This document shows, piece after piece, positions 11,735 to 30,890 of a stretch of 64,000 nt of DNA (position 1 is its first letter; the number at the start of each line of letters is the position of its first letter). Origin of the DNA: Ascidia mentula (Eukaryota; Chordata; Ascidiacea; Phlebobranchia; Ascidiidae). Under the pieces are notes generated by a model. The model was not told the origin of the DNA and did no database searches. It saw nothing but the letters and a program-made list of their open reading frames with translations. The stretch covers positions 8,755,001 through 8,819,000 of the forward strand of contig OX387202.1 in assembly GCA_947561715.1 (NCBI GenBank), read 5' to 3'. A program made the translations under genes and the position numbers.

Positions 11735-12486
11735 AATAAGAGATGACAGTGCCACCCTTCATGTATCCTTCTATTCTGCCAATGTAAGTTTCACTGGTGA
11801 TTTTTACTAAAAGGTTTTATTCATTTAAGAAGTGTTACATGTTCTGTACAAAAATAGATAGAAATATATAAAAGGGATGGACGTGGATTGAGGTCAGACA
11901 AGCAAACTTGTGCAAACATGCAGAAGGAATTGCACTTTTTAAACATTAAACTTCAAAAGTCATGGATTGAAGAAAAATAGTGTGAACTATTATTTAAGGA
12001 ATATCGACAGCTGCAATATAAAAAAAATAGTGCTATGAAACTTAAAGAAATAAACACATCCGTAAGCTGGGAAAACAAACAATTAAGTCAGCAGAATGTA
12101 CAAAACATTAAATCATTTGGTTTTAACGTTACTTACCATTTATACACTTCACTGATCAGACATATGAAAATTTACCTACATTTTAACTGATGGACAGGTA
12201 AGGTAGTCGCAACAGTCGGGCAATTGTTAACATGCGGCGAAGATCTTCTACAAAGTTTGTCACAATGCAGTTTTGTTTACCTTTCAATTAATATTTCATT
12301 ACATAAAATGTTGTTTCATAATAGCTAAAATACCCTTACTATAAACATTTACTGAAACTAAGAAAATGGGAGCAATTATGACATGGTAAATTCAATCAAA
12401 CTTTAAAACCACTGGTTTAAAAAAGGACAGTTATAAGAAAATGGGAGCAATTACGACATGATAAATTCAATCCAACTTTTTGGGTA

Positions 12487-17788
<5,302 letters not shown>

Positions 17789-18427
17789 TTTTTCTGAGTA
17801 TGCTTCCGTTGTTCTACTTCTAACGAATGCAACATTTTACTGAGTAGACACACGGCGTCACTTCGTCACGCATCAATTCATTTTCGACATGCTTTACTGG
17901 CTGTGTAAAAGTACACAAAAGTTTACATTTCTACAACAGCTGGATTAAAGCATTAAAGCCAATCGCCCGAAAATTCAGATCATTTCAACCGAAAAGATCT
18001 TGGTTCCAATCTTTATTTTTTGTACTTTTTCTCACTCACAACTTTTGCTAAAACTTCTCATCCAAGCCACATAAACAGACCGCTAATATTAACAACAACA
18101 CAGCAAGCTTATCAAGCATTTTTTTTTATTGTTGCGTGGAAATGGAAAATATTCTTAAGGAACATATTCTAAATTACTCATATATTTTCAGCATTGCATA
18201 AAACACTTTGAAGATAAAATTTTTCATGACTACAATAGGTGTGTATTCTGGTACACCAGTATAAATATAGCCAATAACATGCAGCTTGTGTTAAAATATT
18301 TGGTTCAAGAAACGAATTAGACACAGCACGTTTACAATATTCACATAAATATATTTCTAAAAGAATGGTTTCAATAACTATTGATGCAGAAATGATTTGT
18401 TAAGTAACGGATGACCAAAACCATCAT
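17789..18427. other. Spacer between CCDC102A 5' end and the SLC22 3' end
   Basis: About 640 bp between two head-to-tail minus-strand genes. It should hold the CCDC102A promoter and the SLC22 3' UTR; TTTATT at 18125-18130 is a possible minus-strand poly(A) signal. Confidence 0.4.
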
Positions 18428-21400
18428 TTATTGGCCACCTTGCTTTCTTCCACACAAAATCCGTTCCAACAACCCTGGATTTTCAGAGAGAAACTTTGAA
18501 GTTTCTTCAATGGTTTCACACATTGGGGCATTTTTTGTTTCGGGAAGAAGTAAAACAAGAACACCTAAAAAAATCCAGTTTAAACTATTATGAAAGCAAA
18601 TCAACAAAGCATGTTAGCAACAGGAAAGTTAGTTTTAAATTGTTTTAATCAATTCGTGTTATTTTTAATTCTAAGAACATGCGCAACACTCAGATTTTAC
18701 TAACAAACGGATTAATATTTAGACGAGACGAAAACAACTATTGTTGAATTAAAAATAACAACGCAGCAATGCCTGGACTGCGAAGTTTTGTAGCCTGAAC
18801 CTAACAAATAAAAATAACACTTTTTGCAGAATATTGTTTACCAGCGAGTACTGTAACAAATCCAAAGGTAATGTAGGGCAAGGTTGGGTGGATCAACTCT
18901 GTCATGGCGATTGCCGGAGCAACGATGGCACCAATACGCGCACACGAACTTCCGAAATTTACTGCAGTTGATCTAAATACAAAAGCAATGATACAGGCGA
19001 CATGGAAGTTATCGTTTAAAAAGGCATATTTTCAACAAGCTAAATCAACCAATAATACTACAGTGTGTTAATTGTTTGCAAATGATTTTCAGCAAAGTAC
19101 ATTACATTGCCGAAAAAGTAATTGTGTGCAGCTATCTGGAACGTGCCTGCACCTTATAATATACATAATGTATTCGTTAGTAATGTACTCTGACTTAGGT
19201 GCTGTTATAGTACATCTATAATGTTCTAGACTGACTGAAAGTAAGCACAAACCTTATGACAGTTGGGTTGATTTCAATTGTATACAGATAGAGGGTATTA
19301 AACGGAATTAATGCGAACACTCTTCCAAATAAAAACACCGTGATTTGAAGAAATTTAAGTTCTGAAAAAGGAATTTTACCTCTTTTGCAAACTTTCAAAA
19401 TGAATTAACTTTTAGCAATGGTCACGAATGGCAGAAATAAACATTTTGCAAACCTGATGGAATGAAATACATGGAAGCGCAAAACAAACCGGCCAGTACA
19501 AAACTAGTTGAAATAACAAATCTTCGACCAATTTTCTGACATAGATAAATAGCGAGGGGGTAAGCAGGAATAGCCATTAATGCCATCACGAGTGAAGTTG
19601 TGTAGATATTTCCACCCACACTTGCTACGTTCAAAGTTAGTCCATAAAATGCACAGGACGAGGCAAACCTGGTAAATTAATATTTAATCTATAAAAACCT
19701 TCAGTAGTATAAGATTTGCAATTAGGTGATTGACAAAGTTTAACAGTTGTAGGATTTTGTCGTTAAGACGAATAGCATTTTTCAAATTTGCCAAACAAAA
19801 TATAATTTTTAACGTTGATTTTAAGCTGCCAATGGTGCAGACAGAACCAAATAAATTATAGTTTTAATTGAAAAAAAAGTTTATAATTCCAAACTTTGTC
19901 TCGAAAAGCAGAAAAAGAGCGTGCTTAACTGAAAACTACTAAAAAAAATTAACCACAATATGGCATATTGACAAAATTCAACTTAAAGACCCGTTGGCGC
20001 CTCCGTCACTACAAAGGAAAGCTGTCACCATACAAAACGAGGCCCCGCTTTTTATCTCTTATCACGTAAACTTATTTTCTAGATAGACTTGTCACTGCAA
20101 AACAATCAAGCCAAACTGCAACAGGCGGCGAATTAATCAATGAACTCAATCAGCTGAGGGTAGCATATTTGATTTAGGTTTTCTGATAGGCCTTATATTT
20201 TAAACTTACCAACTGTAATTTAACACCAATGTCAGTTTACGTAACTGTGGACATTTCAAAATGCTGATGATTCCCTGGTTCAAGGATTTTGATATTCCGG
20301 CTCTGATGTTCGCATTGTTAACCACATTATCCTTGTATCTAAAAGAATGTATCAAGATGTTGATTAAGCGTTTTCTATTTTACAGAATATAAACCTATTA
20401 TCAAAAGCAACTTAACCACTACTGCAAGCAAAATTTTAAATTGTGCCCATGGCTCTGATTACAAATTAATGACAATAATTGTCGAACGTTAACAATGTTT
20501 CCGGCATTTCGACTTTGTTGATCTTTGAAATTTTTTCTAGTATTTTCACAGCTTCGTCGTTTCTTCCTTTACTTGCCAACCAGCGCGGAGATTCATCTGT
20601 GAACCTAAGGAGCATAGAATTTTCTAAACAATGAATAGTTTGTGACATAATATGGTTTGTAAAATAAAATGTATCATTACCCGTCAAAATACAGCTTTGT
20701 TCATAACAAAGTGACTGGTACTTTTTAATGAACAAAGATACATATGTTTATTGTTACGTATTTCATACCGTATTGAACAGTTGTATGCAGACATAACATT
20801 CAATGGTTAAGTTTAATTAGGCGGGTAGCAATTATGTGGTGGATAATTTCAATTGTCAGTTAATGTATACGTTTTGTATATGCTAGTTCTTACCACCATA
20901 TTATTGAGAAAGTGATTGACAGGATGCACGTTGTTAATTGCAACATTTGCCAGGATTTGATACAGTAGGCAAGGAGTACAAGCAGTAATGTTCCAATTGA
21001 GTACCCAAAACCTCCAATTTGCAAAGCCCAAGCTCGTTTATTTGTTTTTGTTGATTCCGACACTGCATCAGAAAATGTTTTAACCGAAGCAACACTTTTC
21101 GGTTTTGTGTCCACATAACTAGATAAAATTAACACAAACCCTTTGTATATACCTAGAACAAAGTGGGTAGGTGCAATAAAACAAACAAATCCAACAATTG
21201 TTCGCAGTGCAGCATAAACTGGGAAAGATTTTGCAAAAGTGATGGCGAAGCTAAAAATCAAAGTCCCAATGTTCATCAACAAAAAAACTTTTCGTCTTCC
21301 AAATCTGCAAAAAATGAAACAAATAATATGTTGATGAGATTAGTTTAGCCAAGACATAACATTTCGCGACCTATTGCGTTATATCTGGTTGTTTATTAAA

Positions 21401-23093
21401 CTAAAAAAATCAAGTATGTATTTTTCACATACTGGGTTTACTTGCATTACAGCCAAGCTAAATTAAGGCTACTTTATCCTGATATTTTGGGCTTTCAAAA
21501 TGACGCACCTGTGCAAAGACAAGTTATTTACTTTTCAAAGTGAAAATAAATGATGCATAGTAATTCGTGATTTTTCATGATGACCCGACTGGCACCATTT
21601 CTTTTGCCTTTGTTATATTGTAGTTTTTAATGCAATTGTGCTAATTATTGTCTTGATAAAACGTGCACACACCGTTTAGCTACGTTAAACGAAGTGATTG
21701 TTATCGTAATCATCAGAACTATTTCATTGGTATTTGCCAATGTTTGTTTGCGTACAAAGGATGATGCAGCTGAGATTGGTATAATTGTTCCATCAGATGA
21801 TGGATAAATTTTCCAACACTAGGAATAACTTTATGAACCCTATGTTACCAAAAGTCAAAACGAAAAGTATTTTTGGTACACCGAACCTATCAGATTGTTT
21901 TCCAAAAATAAGACCGTTGAAGAAAACTCCGACCATAAACAGGGACTGAAGAAGATAGTTGTACGATGACTTGCTGCAAACCATTTGATATTCCGCAACT
22001 ATGGAAGACTCCACAGTTCCGTCGCTTGTGAAAACAAACTCGCTGCAAAGCCTTGTCTGAAAAAAATACGCTTCGTCAATCGTTAAAATTACAGTTACTC
22101 AGTAAAAGTGTCATAGATGTAGTTCGATTACGTTTGTAATAAAATCAGGTTACTATCTCTAGATCCTTCAACGAATTTTATTATAGTTTTATTGAAGGAT
22201 TGTATATACATAACCAACCCTAATGATACAACATCCACGCAATGCTTACCAACATAGCTCACCCGCTAGGGTGACCATAATTCTTGTAAAGTTCTAATTT
22301 TGCAGTCAATGCCATTATTTCGTGCTTTTCAATTGAAGCTGACGTACAAACCTGGTTTAAACGATAGAGGGTAAGATTTGCTTCGTCGCATGAAATATTT
22401 TCTCCATTAACCAAATCCGGATTTATATACCTATAAAAACAAATTATGGAACTGTTTCCAACCGACAGTATTAAAATTTATTATTTTCGCAGGAAGACTA
22501 ACGTTCATGCTGTTGGTTTTGTTTCAATTTATGCTCAGAAGTAAGCAATCATTTAAGATATGATGTATATAATGCGACTTACTCTCTGCAATGATCGTGA
22601 CCGTTTGATTCTAATGTCGAGGGAACAAACAAAACTGATTGGTTTAATTGGAACGTAGTGTTGCATGACTGCAAAAGATAAACAAAAAATGTACGAGCCT
22701 ACAACCGCTGGGTAGTGACGAAATGTTGGTATTCAGTGATAATTACCTAGAAGCACACCTAGATGGTACAGTAAGCTTATTCTAAAACTTTTCTTTACAC
22801 CCGAAACTGATCACTGAACACCAACATTTCGTCTTTCTGTCTATAGTGACTTAAACGAAAGCAAAACTTCTTAATTTTTTCTGGTAATGGCCACTTTAAT
22901 CACAAACTCGCAAAATACTCACCATTTCAACTTGTTTTTTTGCAGCGGTGTTGCATGTAAAATTCATTGGGTACGCTATGAAAATAGGGGACAGTATATG
23001 CGTTGCCAAGACTGCAACGACGATAAAAGAGAAAATCGTGTTTCGTATTTGATACCAACCCCAGCCTATTTGAGTTATGACAGTTTCAATCAT
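18428..23093 (-). CDS. SLC22-family organic ion transporter (major facilitator superfamily)
   Basis: Twelve-helix plasma-membrane transporter of the organic cation/anion/carnitine group; substrate unknown. Exons from the 5' end: 23093-22923, 22668-22583, 22430-22352, 22056-21887, 21304-21153, 21062-20894, 20604-20494, 20338-20210, 19668-19454, 19361-19253, 18972-18842, 18564-18428. They total 1659 nt, 552 codons plus stop, the usual SLC22 length. TM1 lies near residues 18-40, followed by the long Cys-rich extracellular loop with N-glycosylation sequons (exons 1-4). Then come DRFGRRKVFLL at the TM2-TM3 loop, DESPRWLASKGRNDEA at the central signature, QKIGRRF in the second half, and a late YTIEINPTVIRST block. 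The exon 5/6 junction was chosen (donor after 21153, acceptor before 21062) because it restores FVLVSE-type SLC22 sequence; reading through is also open. The exon 7 donor at 20494 is weak but phase-correct. Confidence 0.9.
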
Positions 23094-23831
23094 CTTGATT
23101 TTGACTACGTTTAGAAAAGATATATTATAAAAACAATGTTGTTCTTAGTTGGCATCTTCACAAAATTCACAATGTACAACTGTTGCATCAGCAAATTTAT
23201 TCACAACTCTAAAAGATCTGTAACTTTACAGTGCCGCATTAATCTTGTAATAAATGCACAATAACTTTTACATCTGGTATATTGATGGTAACATTCACCA
23301 ACGTAAACCCACAACCTGTGTCTGCCTCAGCTTACATATATTAGGTCGGATTTTCCTTGTTTATCACATATTTATACCAAGCACACATGCTCAAGCATTT
23401 CGTTGCAAAACTGCATGCATCATTAACCAACGCAATCTCAGCAGCAACTTGAGGTTCAGTCGACTGTGTCTACTCGGATTTCAGCATTGCAAAACATGTT
23501 TGCATCATCACTAAATCCAATCCTGCATATTTCTTTGCGTAGATATTCCATGAACATAAAAACACAACTGATGGGTAAAGTTATTTGCGGATAGCATCGT
23601 TAACATGAAAGGGGTCAATATTACAACAGAGCTTGCTTTTTTATTGTTTAAAACTGTTTAAATATACATTTAACAAAGCTTTTGAACGAATATTTAAAAA
23701 TACATTCTCAGGTAAATCGTAATCACAGTTGCAAATAAATACGCCGCTAAACATCAAGTGCATGTAGTTGATATAATTGCAATCAGAAAATTAAAAAAAA
23801 ATAAATTCACAAACATCGAAAGTGCACAAGA
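23094..23831. other. Spacer upstream of the SLC22 gene
   Basis: About 740 bp holding the SLC22 promoter and the KY-A 3' end. A minus-strand poly(A)-like TTTATT is at 23640-23645. No other structure seen. Confidence 0.35.
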
Positions 23832-26800
23832 TCAATCAACGATGGAGAATTGAAGTGCGTAGTTCATAGACTGGTTATTTGCATCGGGTTGGATGATAAC
23901 TCCAACTTTTTTCTCGCCGGGTCCACCAATATAACTCCACTCATATTCACAATTTCCACCCGCAGTTGCTTCTTGAGGCGTGGAGTCGTCGATCAACAAC
24001 AGAACTCTGTGATAGGGAATAACCTTGACGTCACTTCCGCTATGCTCATAACTTCCCAAAGACAGTTTGATGTTGGTCGGAACTTTGCGCTTTATTTCCC
24101 TCAAAAGTGGCTCCTGGAGATGAACACAACTCATCGCCCACATGTTCAGGGCGTTGGGAAACGGTGAATTGATCTGACTTTTTGTTTCCGTGTATATCAG
24201 TGTGTTGTGTAGAGGTGCAAGTTGGCCGGCGCTGCTCCCAAAACATTCTCCGTAAAGAGACAACGAGTACATTCCCGTCTCACTGAATCTGACCACGACT
24301 GTGCTGTCGGTCGACGAGCTTTTGGAAACAAACGAGAAACCTTCGTGTTCAACAGAAGCCCCGTTGTCGACCTTTAAAAGCTTTGGCTTTAGATGCAATG
24401 GACCGGAATGCTGTAATGTGATTTGAAAATTGTCACCGCCCTTGTAACATCTAAAGGGAAAAGTCCTGGGTGAAGAGGATGCAATGGATGTCACCGAATT
24501 GGTAAATTTCACATTTTTTATTCCGCAAGAATAATACCTCTCACCGAAAGGACCCCAGATTCGGTTCGGTGACTGTGGTAACGCTTGGGTGTTTTTTATG
24601 GTCGTTTTCACTTCAACAAATGCTGCAAAAACGCAAGGCAAACCAACCGCTTGGGTGACTGGCGCCGCGTAAAGTTTAAGTAGAAGTATTTCACTATTGC
24701 TTGCCAACGGAGGGGAGCGAACCAGGACGGTTGAACATTCCCCATCTGTAATGACTGTGGTGAAATCATCATATGTTACAGTTGATGAGAGAAGATTAGC
24801 GATAATTATCACGGGCTGTTTGTGACTAAAACTAAAATATGCCTCGCCTTTGTCATTAAATTCCAGCCAACATATCTCATCACCACCAGAGCAAGACACA
24901 ACTTCAAGATCTAGATTGGAAAATTCAGGCTCAAGTTTACCAAGAGCGCCATTGGGAACTGCAGGAAATTGCTTCCCGGATGTTGGTGATTGTTGTTTTA
25001 ACGTAACGAGGTAATGACAAAATGCTGTCAGACCCTGCGATGAATCGAGTTTGTTTCCGGCAAACAACGTCATAGAGTAAGTTCCTTCTTTTGGTACACG
25101 TATATGAAAAATCAATAAGTTGGAGTTCGGGCTGCTTTTGTCAGGGACCAAACAATGTAAGGCAGAATTTGGAACACTGGTTTGATTTTGAGTCAAGTCT
25201 TGGGTGAATGTTAAATTAGATTGTGTCTTGGGAGCAGATAAAACTATTTTGGCTTCACCGTTTTTATCACATTCAACAACTGGACCAAGGTGACTTACTG
25301 CCTCCAATTCGAAGTCATGCATCATTTTACTCGGACCGTAGCAGAAGTTGACAACTGGAAACGGTGGAAGATAGTTTGTCTTCGGGGGCGATTTTATTTT
25401 TGGACATTCGATTTGATAAATGCAGATATTGGTGAAAAGTTCATCCTCGCTTAGATTAGACGACAACCCAAATATTTTGAAGAGAAACTTCCCAGGATTT
25501 GGAAGAAAAATTTCAAAAATCTGTAACATAAACATCGTCCAAACTTTATTGCTTTGCAAGATCGAACAATTTTACAAGTCGCAGTTTAAGAGTACAAGAT
25601 TATTAAAAATATTTTGTCCCTCTCTGGCTAAGCCAAGATATAACAGAAGAGTGAAAGTATACGCGACTATAACACCATACACACCTCTTCCTTTTCCGTG
25701 GCATAATGCAAAACGTATTGCTGAAGGTCAGTGGAGTTTGTGACATTTTCTCTGTGCCTCAATTCGCCTCTGAACTTTGCATCAGACCTCGCGAAGGCAG
25801 AAACTCCCAATCTGATTTTTATGTAGCCATGTTCGTCCGCATTTATCAATCCTCGTTGGTGAGAGTTTTGTGATAGTTTCAGCTTGTAGAACAGTGGCCA
25901 TTGCTTAATTTTTTCCTGGTAATAAGGTTATTTTCACTGTGTTTGTCGATATTGTATTTATCTCAATTATTTTTATTTTTTTTATAGTACGTTTATTAAA
26001 AGCTCTAGCTCTTGAGTTTAAACATTACAAAAAAGTGCACAACGCATATCTTATGCCAGAAAGAAGCAATTCCTGATTTACCTGAAACTGTTCCAGATTT
26101 ATAGAATTCGACAAAAGTTGCCATTCTTTGTCGTCGGGAAAATGTGTACTTATCAGCTTATCAGGGTCAGTTAGGAAATAATGTTCTTCATAACGGTATT
26201 CTGTTTGCCAGGTTTCCCGGGCCATGCCGTTTTCCTCTGTAAATATATTATTAATAATTTATATTATTTGTCTCAAATCGTCGTGCAAATTTATAACTTG
26301 GCAATTAAACTTATGTACTTACATATACCTTTCATTTCCTAGTTAGTTATAGGTCGCGAAACCATGCAAGTATGTCCATGGAAAATATCATAGAAATCTC
26401 ACCATTAACATGCCTTGCACCCCAATGTGTATCGATCAGTCTCCACTGTCTGTCAATAAGAACAGCATTCCACGTTCCCCGCAATGGATCGGATGATCCA
26501 GAGAATTTATAGTCTGGTGTGTAGCCTACTCCTTTCAAGTAACCCTGAACTAACTTCGCATGCAAACCAGCAGCACTAAAAACACGGTTTTATTGCGGTG
26601 ATCATGTATCAATCGAATTGTGTAAAAATACATTTTCCATTATCTGAAGATAAAAAACATACTTACTGGCACAAACGCTGGAAGAGTGAAGCGTATGATT
26701 TTATGTCATCCTTGACAGCTTTTAAGTAAGCCATTGGCGAATCTTCTGGTAGTGATGGGGGAAATTCTATTGTGTTCAAGTTTTGTGCAGTGATCCAGTG

Positions 26801-29280
26801 AAATAAAATTCGAACCTGTTGTGGAGATTTTCGTCAATTTTTCAAAGAGTGCCAGACCAGAACAATTTAGTCGCCAATTTTTGTGTTGTGTTTTTGCATG
26901 TTTTTCATCCAAATTACATTCCAAGGTTTGTTTTCAAAAATATCAACCGAGTAAAAGTAAATGTAACAAAAAAAAGCGTTTTTTAACCAAATTACTGCTA
27001 AACACGTGAGTGCATACAACTTGCCTTCTCAAGGTCAGAAAGATCGCTGATGAACAAATTCGACATTAAAGTTTCAAATGTCACGTGACTTGTTTCCAGG
27101 CTCACCGCGTATTTCTCAAGGTCAGTGAAAAGAGCAATGTTGTCATCACTGGAATCAAAAACACGCTTTCATACTATTATTTACTTACGGATAAGTAAGG
27201 CTGTAACAGCCCTAATCGCATTTTGTTCAGAATCAAGACATCGACATGCCTAAGATTGGAGTTTTATCGTCTGTATGTTAACAAGCTTGTATTACAAACA
27301 GGAACACGGCCAAAGCATGAACCTGTATAAAACGTCTTTTGATGTGATTGGAGCGATTGGTTTGGGAGCTTCGTCTATTTTTGCATCCGTAAAAAAATCT
27401 TTTCCTGCTTTTACATTCACCTGAGCAGGGACCTAAATAACAGGACCAACCATCAATGTATTTGTATTTTTTTTACAAACCAACCTCAGGCTCTATAATG
27501 ACCACCCCTCCATCATTTCCAAGCTTTTTTTGTTTTCTTCTTCTCAGTTTTTCTTCCAAACGTAACTTGCTCATCATTTGTTGTTGGTTCAACTTATCAT
27601 CGTTACTGGCAAAAATTATGTGAAATTATTTTTCTCGTATAGCTTAGCAGTACATGTGAAACTTTTTTCAAAGACGAAAAAAGTTAATTTTTAATTAACA
27701 CGCATCAACAACGGAATTCTCATATACTTTGAGCTTCGGAAAGTAAAATATATAAATGGGAATTACATCTCCTGTTGCTTTTTAAATTCGCTGAGATGTT
27801 GTTCAACATCAGTCTTGATTGCTTGCTTAGGAATAACTACGGCTGGTCGCGGCGCTCCTACAAACAGTGTAACTTAAAAAAAAACTTGACAAGAATTTAA
27901 TAACTAACCAGTTGTGTTAATATTTGGTAGCGGAGGTGAAACTTTTTCTTCAGTCTCTCCGTCCAGGTTGTCGCTATTTTTGTCATTATCCAACGCATAT
28001 TCTGTTAAAATCAAGGGAAAAGTAGATACAAATAGGATATTTTGTAAACCGTTGTTTTTTCTGTCTTAGGTCCCCAAACAAAGGAAACAACCTAATAGAC
28101 TAACTCGAAAAGCCTTATTACAATTTTATCAGTGCCCATTTATTACGTTTATTGTTTATGTGTGTAGCAACTTTGCGTCAAAAAAGAAACGTTCGGCAAT
28201 TGATGTTAATCATTGCAAAAAGGGTAAAATCCCCCCAAAAATTTTTAGAATACCTCTTATTGCATCCGAATTGATAACTGCAAAACTTCCTTCGGTCGGA
28301 CTGGAAAGGGCATGACTATCTTTAACGTCAGTGTCTGAAATAGTCACCTCAGGTGGGACATGAGATGGTTTTGGAGGTGTCGCGTCATATCCATTTTTTG
28401 CGGCAGGTTTACCCTGAACACACTTTTGTTCTTCAACAAGTTTTATACCAGAGATAGGTGTGGTTTCCAACGTTTTGATAAAAGGTGATTTTTAGTGCCA
28501 ACAAATTGACATGGTTGTAACGGTTCCGTGCTGATGGGTACTGTTGACATTTAATTATTCTCAAGATATGTTTAAAGAGCAGAAAGCACTTGATAAAATA
28601 CCACACACCATCTGTCCTAGCGGGTTATCACATCACGTGACTTGACAACAGGCAGGAACAAATTGTAATATTAATCCAATTTAAAGGGACCTATATTAAT
28701 TCATTTATGCAAGTCAAGTTTTTTCAGCTGTTGCCTGGTGATAAGCATAATGAAAACATAAAGACCAAACTTAAGTGAAACTAGTTTTAGTTTGTTTTGG
28801 AACCTGTAGCCTATTCTTGTATAAGCAGATTTTGTTGCTGTGTTCAAAGCAAGTACCGCGGCTGCGAGAGCAACATAATAATTAGTACGTGAATAGGCTT
28901 TTTGTTTAACCTAAATTGTACATAATTGTATAACTTCACATGGTTTGGTAGAGTTTTATTCAATAGTTTCAATTCTGGTATAAAAAGTATTTAATCCTTT
29001 CCACACGTTACAGAATCTTTGCCCTGTAAATATTTAAAACATTTTTAAAATGCCATAGGCCGAACGAGCAGTTTGCCAGGTATACGATTTGTTTGCATTG
29101 TCTGATCAATTTAACAGACCGGCAAGTTTATTTCTCTCCTGTTCCTCTTTACAACTGCGGGTGTTTGTCTGTGACGTCATACAGAAGTAATTGTTTACTT
29201 TGCAGGTTCAGACACGTACGTTTCTCGTAACTCACCTGACGAAGGACTTCAGTGGAAGCACTGCTACTTGCGCAGCCCAT
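23832..29280 (-). CDS. KY-A: KY/hillarin-like pseudo-transglutaminase with N-terminal acylation signal
   Basis: Cytoskeleton-linked KY (kyphoscoliosis peptidase) family member. Twelve exons, 5' to 3': 29280-29236, 28413-28254, 28001-27909, 27857-27767, 27605-27485, 27432-27323, 27148-27025, 26815-26667, 26575-26403, 26236-26082, 25915-25685, 25520-23832. They total 3141 nt, 1046 codons plus stop. Exon 1 encodes MGCASSSASTEVLRQ, a strong N-myristoylation plus palmitoylation signal. A charged linker (to ~248) precedes the transglutaminase-like core (~249-355), then three or more KY beta-sandwich repeats fill the 563-codon last exon. In the core, the position of the nucleophile (GVCxxYA in relatives) reads DIKSYA and the His position (HxWNAV) reads GTWNAV; only the Asp in LIDTHWG remains, so enzymatic activity is unlikely. 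The exon 7 donor is GC (27024-27023). Last five internal exon sizes equal those of KY-B. Confidence 0.88.
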
Positions 29281-30890
29281 TGTCCGGGTTTATACTGCAG
29301 GCTTGCTGTGGCAGCAGAGTGAAAGCATAGCACTTAAATGAACGCGGTCCCCTTATACACAAAAGAAAAATCCTCACTGACGACACAAGCTCGTGGACAT
29401 GTAACAGTATGTCGCCATAAAATAAATTCCAATTTTACAACTTTCAATTACGAATTTTACCACACACACACGCCAGTTTAACTCCCAACTGTAAAAAATT
29501 CTTGTTCCCCAAAAGACGGGTCTGAGACAGTCTAATTATGAAAATCGATTTTGAACTACCATATTTGGACTCAGCAAACACTCTCTGTGTGGGTGTTTTC
29601 TTGTAAATACAAGGTTTTTCATATTTGTCAGGATATTAAGGGGTTTTAACTGCAAATACAGGAAACGTGCCTAACAGATGTCACTGCCTTCATTGCCAAA
29701 GATGCGCCCAATTTGAAGCCGGGAAGCACTCTTTCTACACACTCAGTCTGCATATCAAGTTTAGTGCTCAATAGTGGCCTATTTTTAATTTATCAAAGAA
29801 AGTAGGATTGTTAAACCTGCCTGTTTACTCTTTGAACAACAAGAAATCTTCTCTGACTGGCTAGTCTTCCCACCTAGCTGTAGCTAAGCACCTTCAGCAA
29901 TAAATATGACTAAACCAATATGCTCCGTCTACTGGTGAATTGTTTACCCCGCCGTATACCACATCAATCAACATCACAAAACAAAGAGCAAACATTCAAC
30001 AATTAATATAAGCCTACGTGCATGTGTTTGGCTTCGTCGACTATTGAAGACCAACGACAAACAAAATATACGCTTGAAGCCCTTCTGGGACCTTTTCAGC
30101 GCACAGCAAACGCCGACAATGAACAAATGATCTCGAGACTAGTTCGCGTCACTTGCTTTCTCGTAGTGTATTGAATCGGTGAGTGTGTGTGCGCTACAAT
30201 TTCCACACTAAGAATTTCGTCTCAAATAACAGTAAGTGCTTTCGTGGGTGATGTTTTATATTGGCTGTTTACACATTAAAGCAAAATATCCCAGGATTTG
30301 AATGATTCGTATTCAAATTTTCAAATTCCGTAAACATCGGATAAAACCCAAAGCAGTATTGTTAATTCACAAAATAATAACATACCAATACATTCATGCG
30401 TTTGTTACACAGCAGCGACAACAAATCATCGCACGAACACTTCAAATAGCCCGAGGATCGCATCCGCACCTGGAAGTAACAGCAATACCATGCAACGTCA
30501 CACACAAAAGCAACGACCAAGTCTTATACCTTGTATGGTACCATTATTAGCCTATTGTGATGCCATAGTAAAACATTACCCATACGTCACTATATGTGTA
30601 ATACAATAACTGCAAATGTCGCTATAACTATACACAAATTAACACTGTATTGGATTTTTCGACAGTTTCGGATTATTTTTGTTTCAACCTGGGTAACGCA
30701 GTAAATGTTTGAAACATTTTTTAATGCCATTTTTTAAAGTCTGATGCATTTAACTGACGGGCTAGATTAGTACTGCTGGTCAGTTTCTTTTCGATATACT
30801 GTTTATAAATACGGGTCATGTCACATCTCACGTAACAGCAAAAAAAAGAAGTATTCTAAAAGCAACAAGAGTAATCGTAGTGATTAGCAA
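29281..30890. other. Intergenic: KY-A promoter side
   Basis: No gene I would support. It separates the KY-A start (minus strand) from the Penelope-like remnant (plus strand). Confidence 0.35.

Noticed and set aside
21120-21152. Read-through of SLC22 exon 5 into exon 6
   Set aside because: The frame stays open, but splicing out 21063-21152 restores the family pattern FVL-x-x-E and removes a stretch with no SLC22 counterpart.
22155-22205. Hairpin ATCCTTCAA ... TTGAAGGAT in an SLC22 intron
   Set aside because: Short stem with AT-rich loop, no target duplication or repeat copy seen; may be chance.
29236-29280. CCTGACGAAGGACTTC, which resembles a hammerhead core and stem II
   Set aside because: No GAAAC follows, and the reverse strand is a well-formed coding exon (MGCASS) with a GTGAGT donor.
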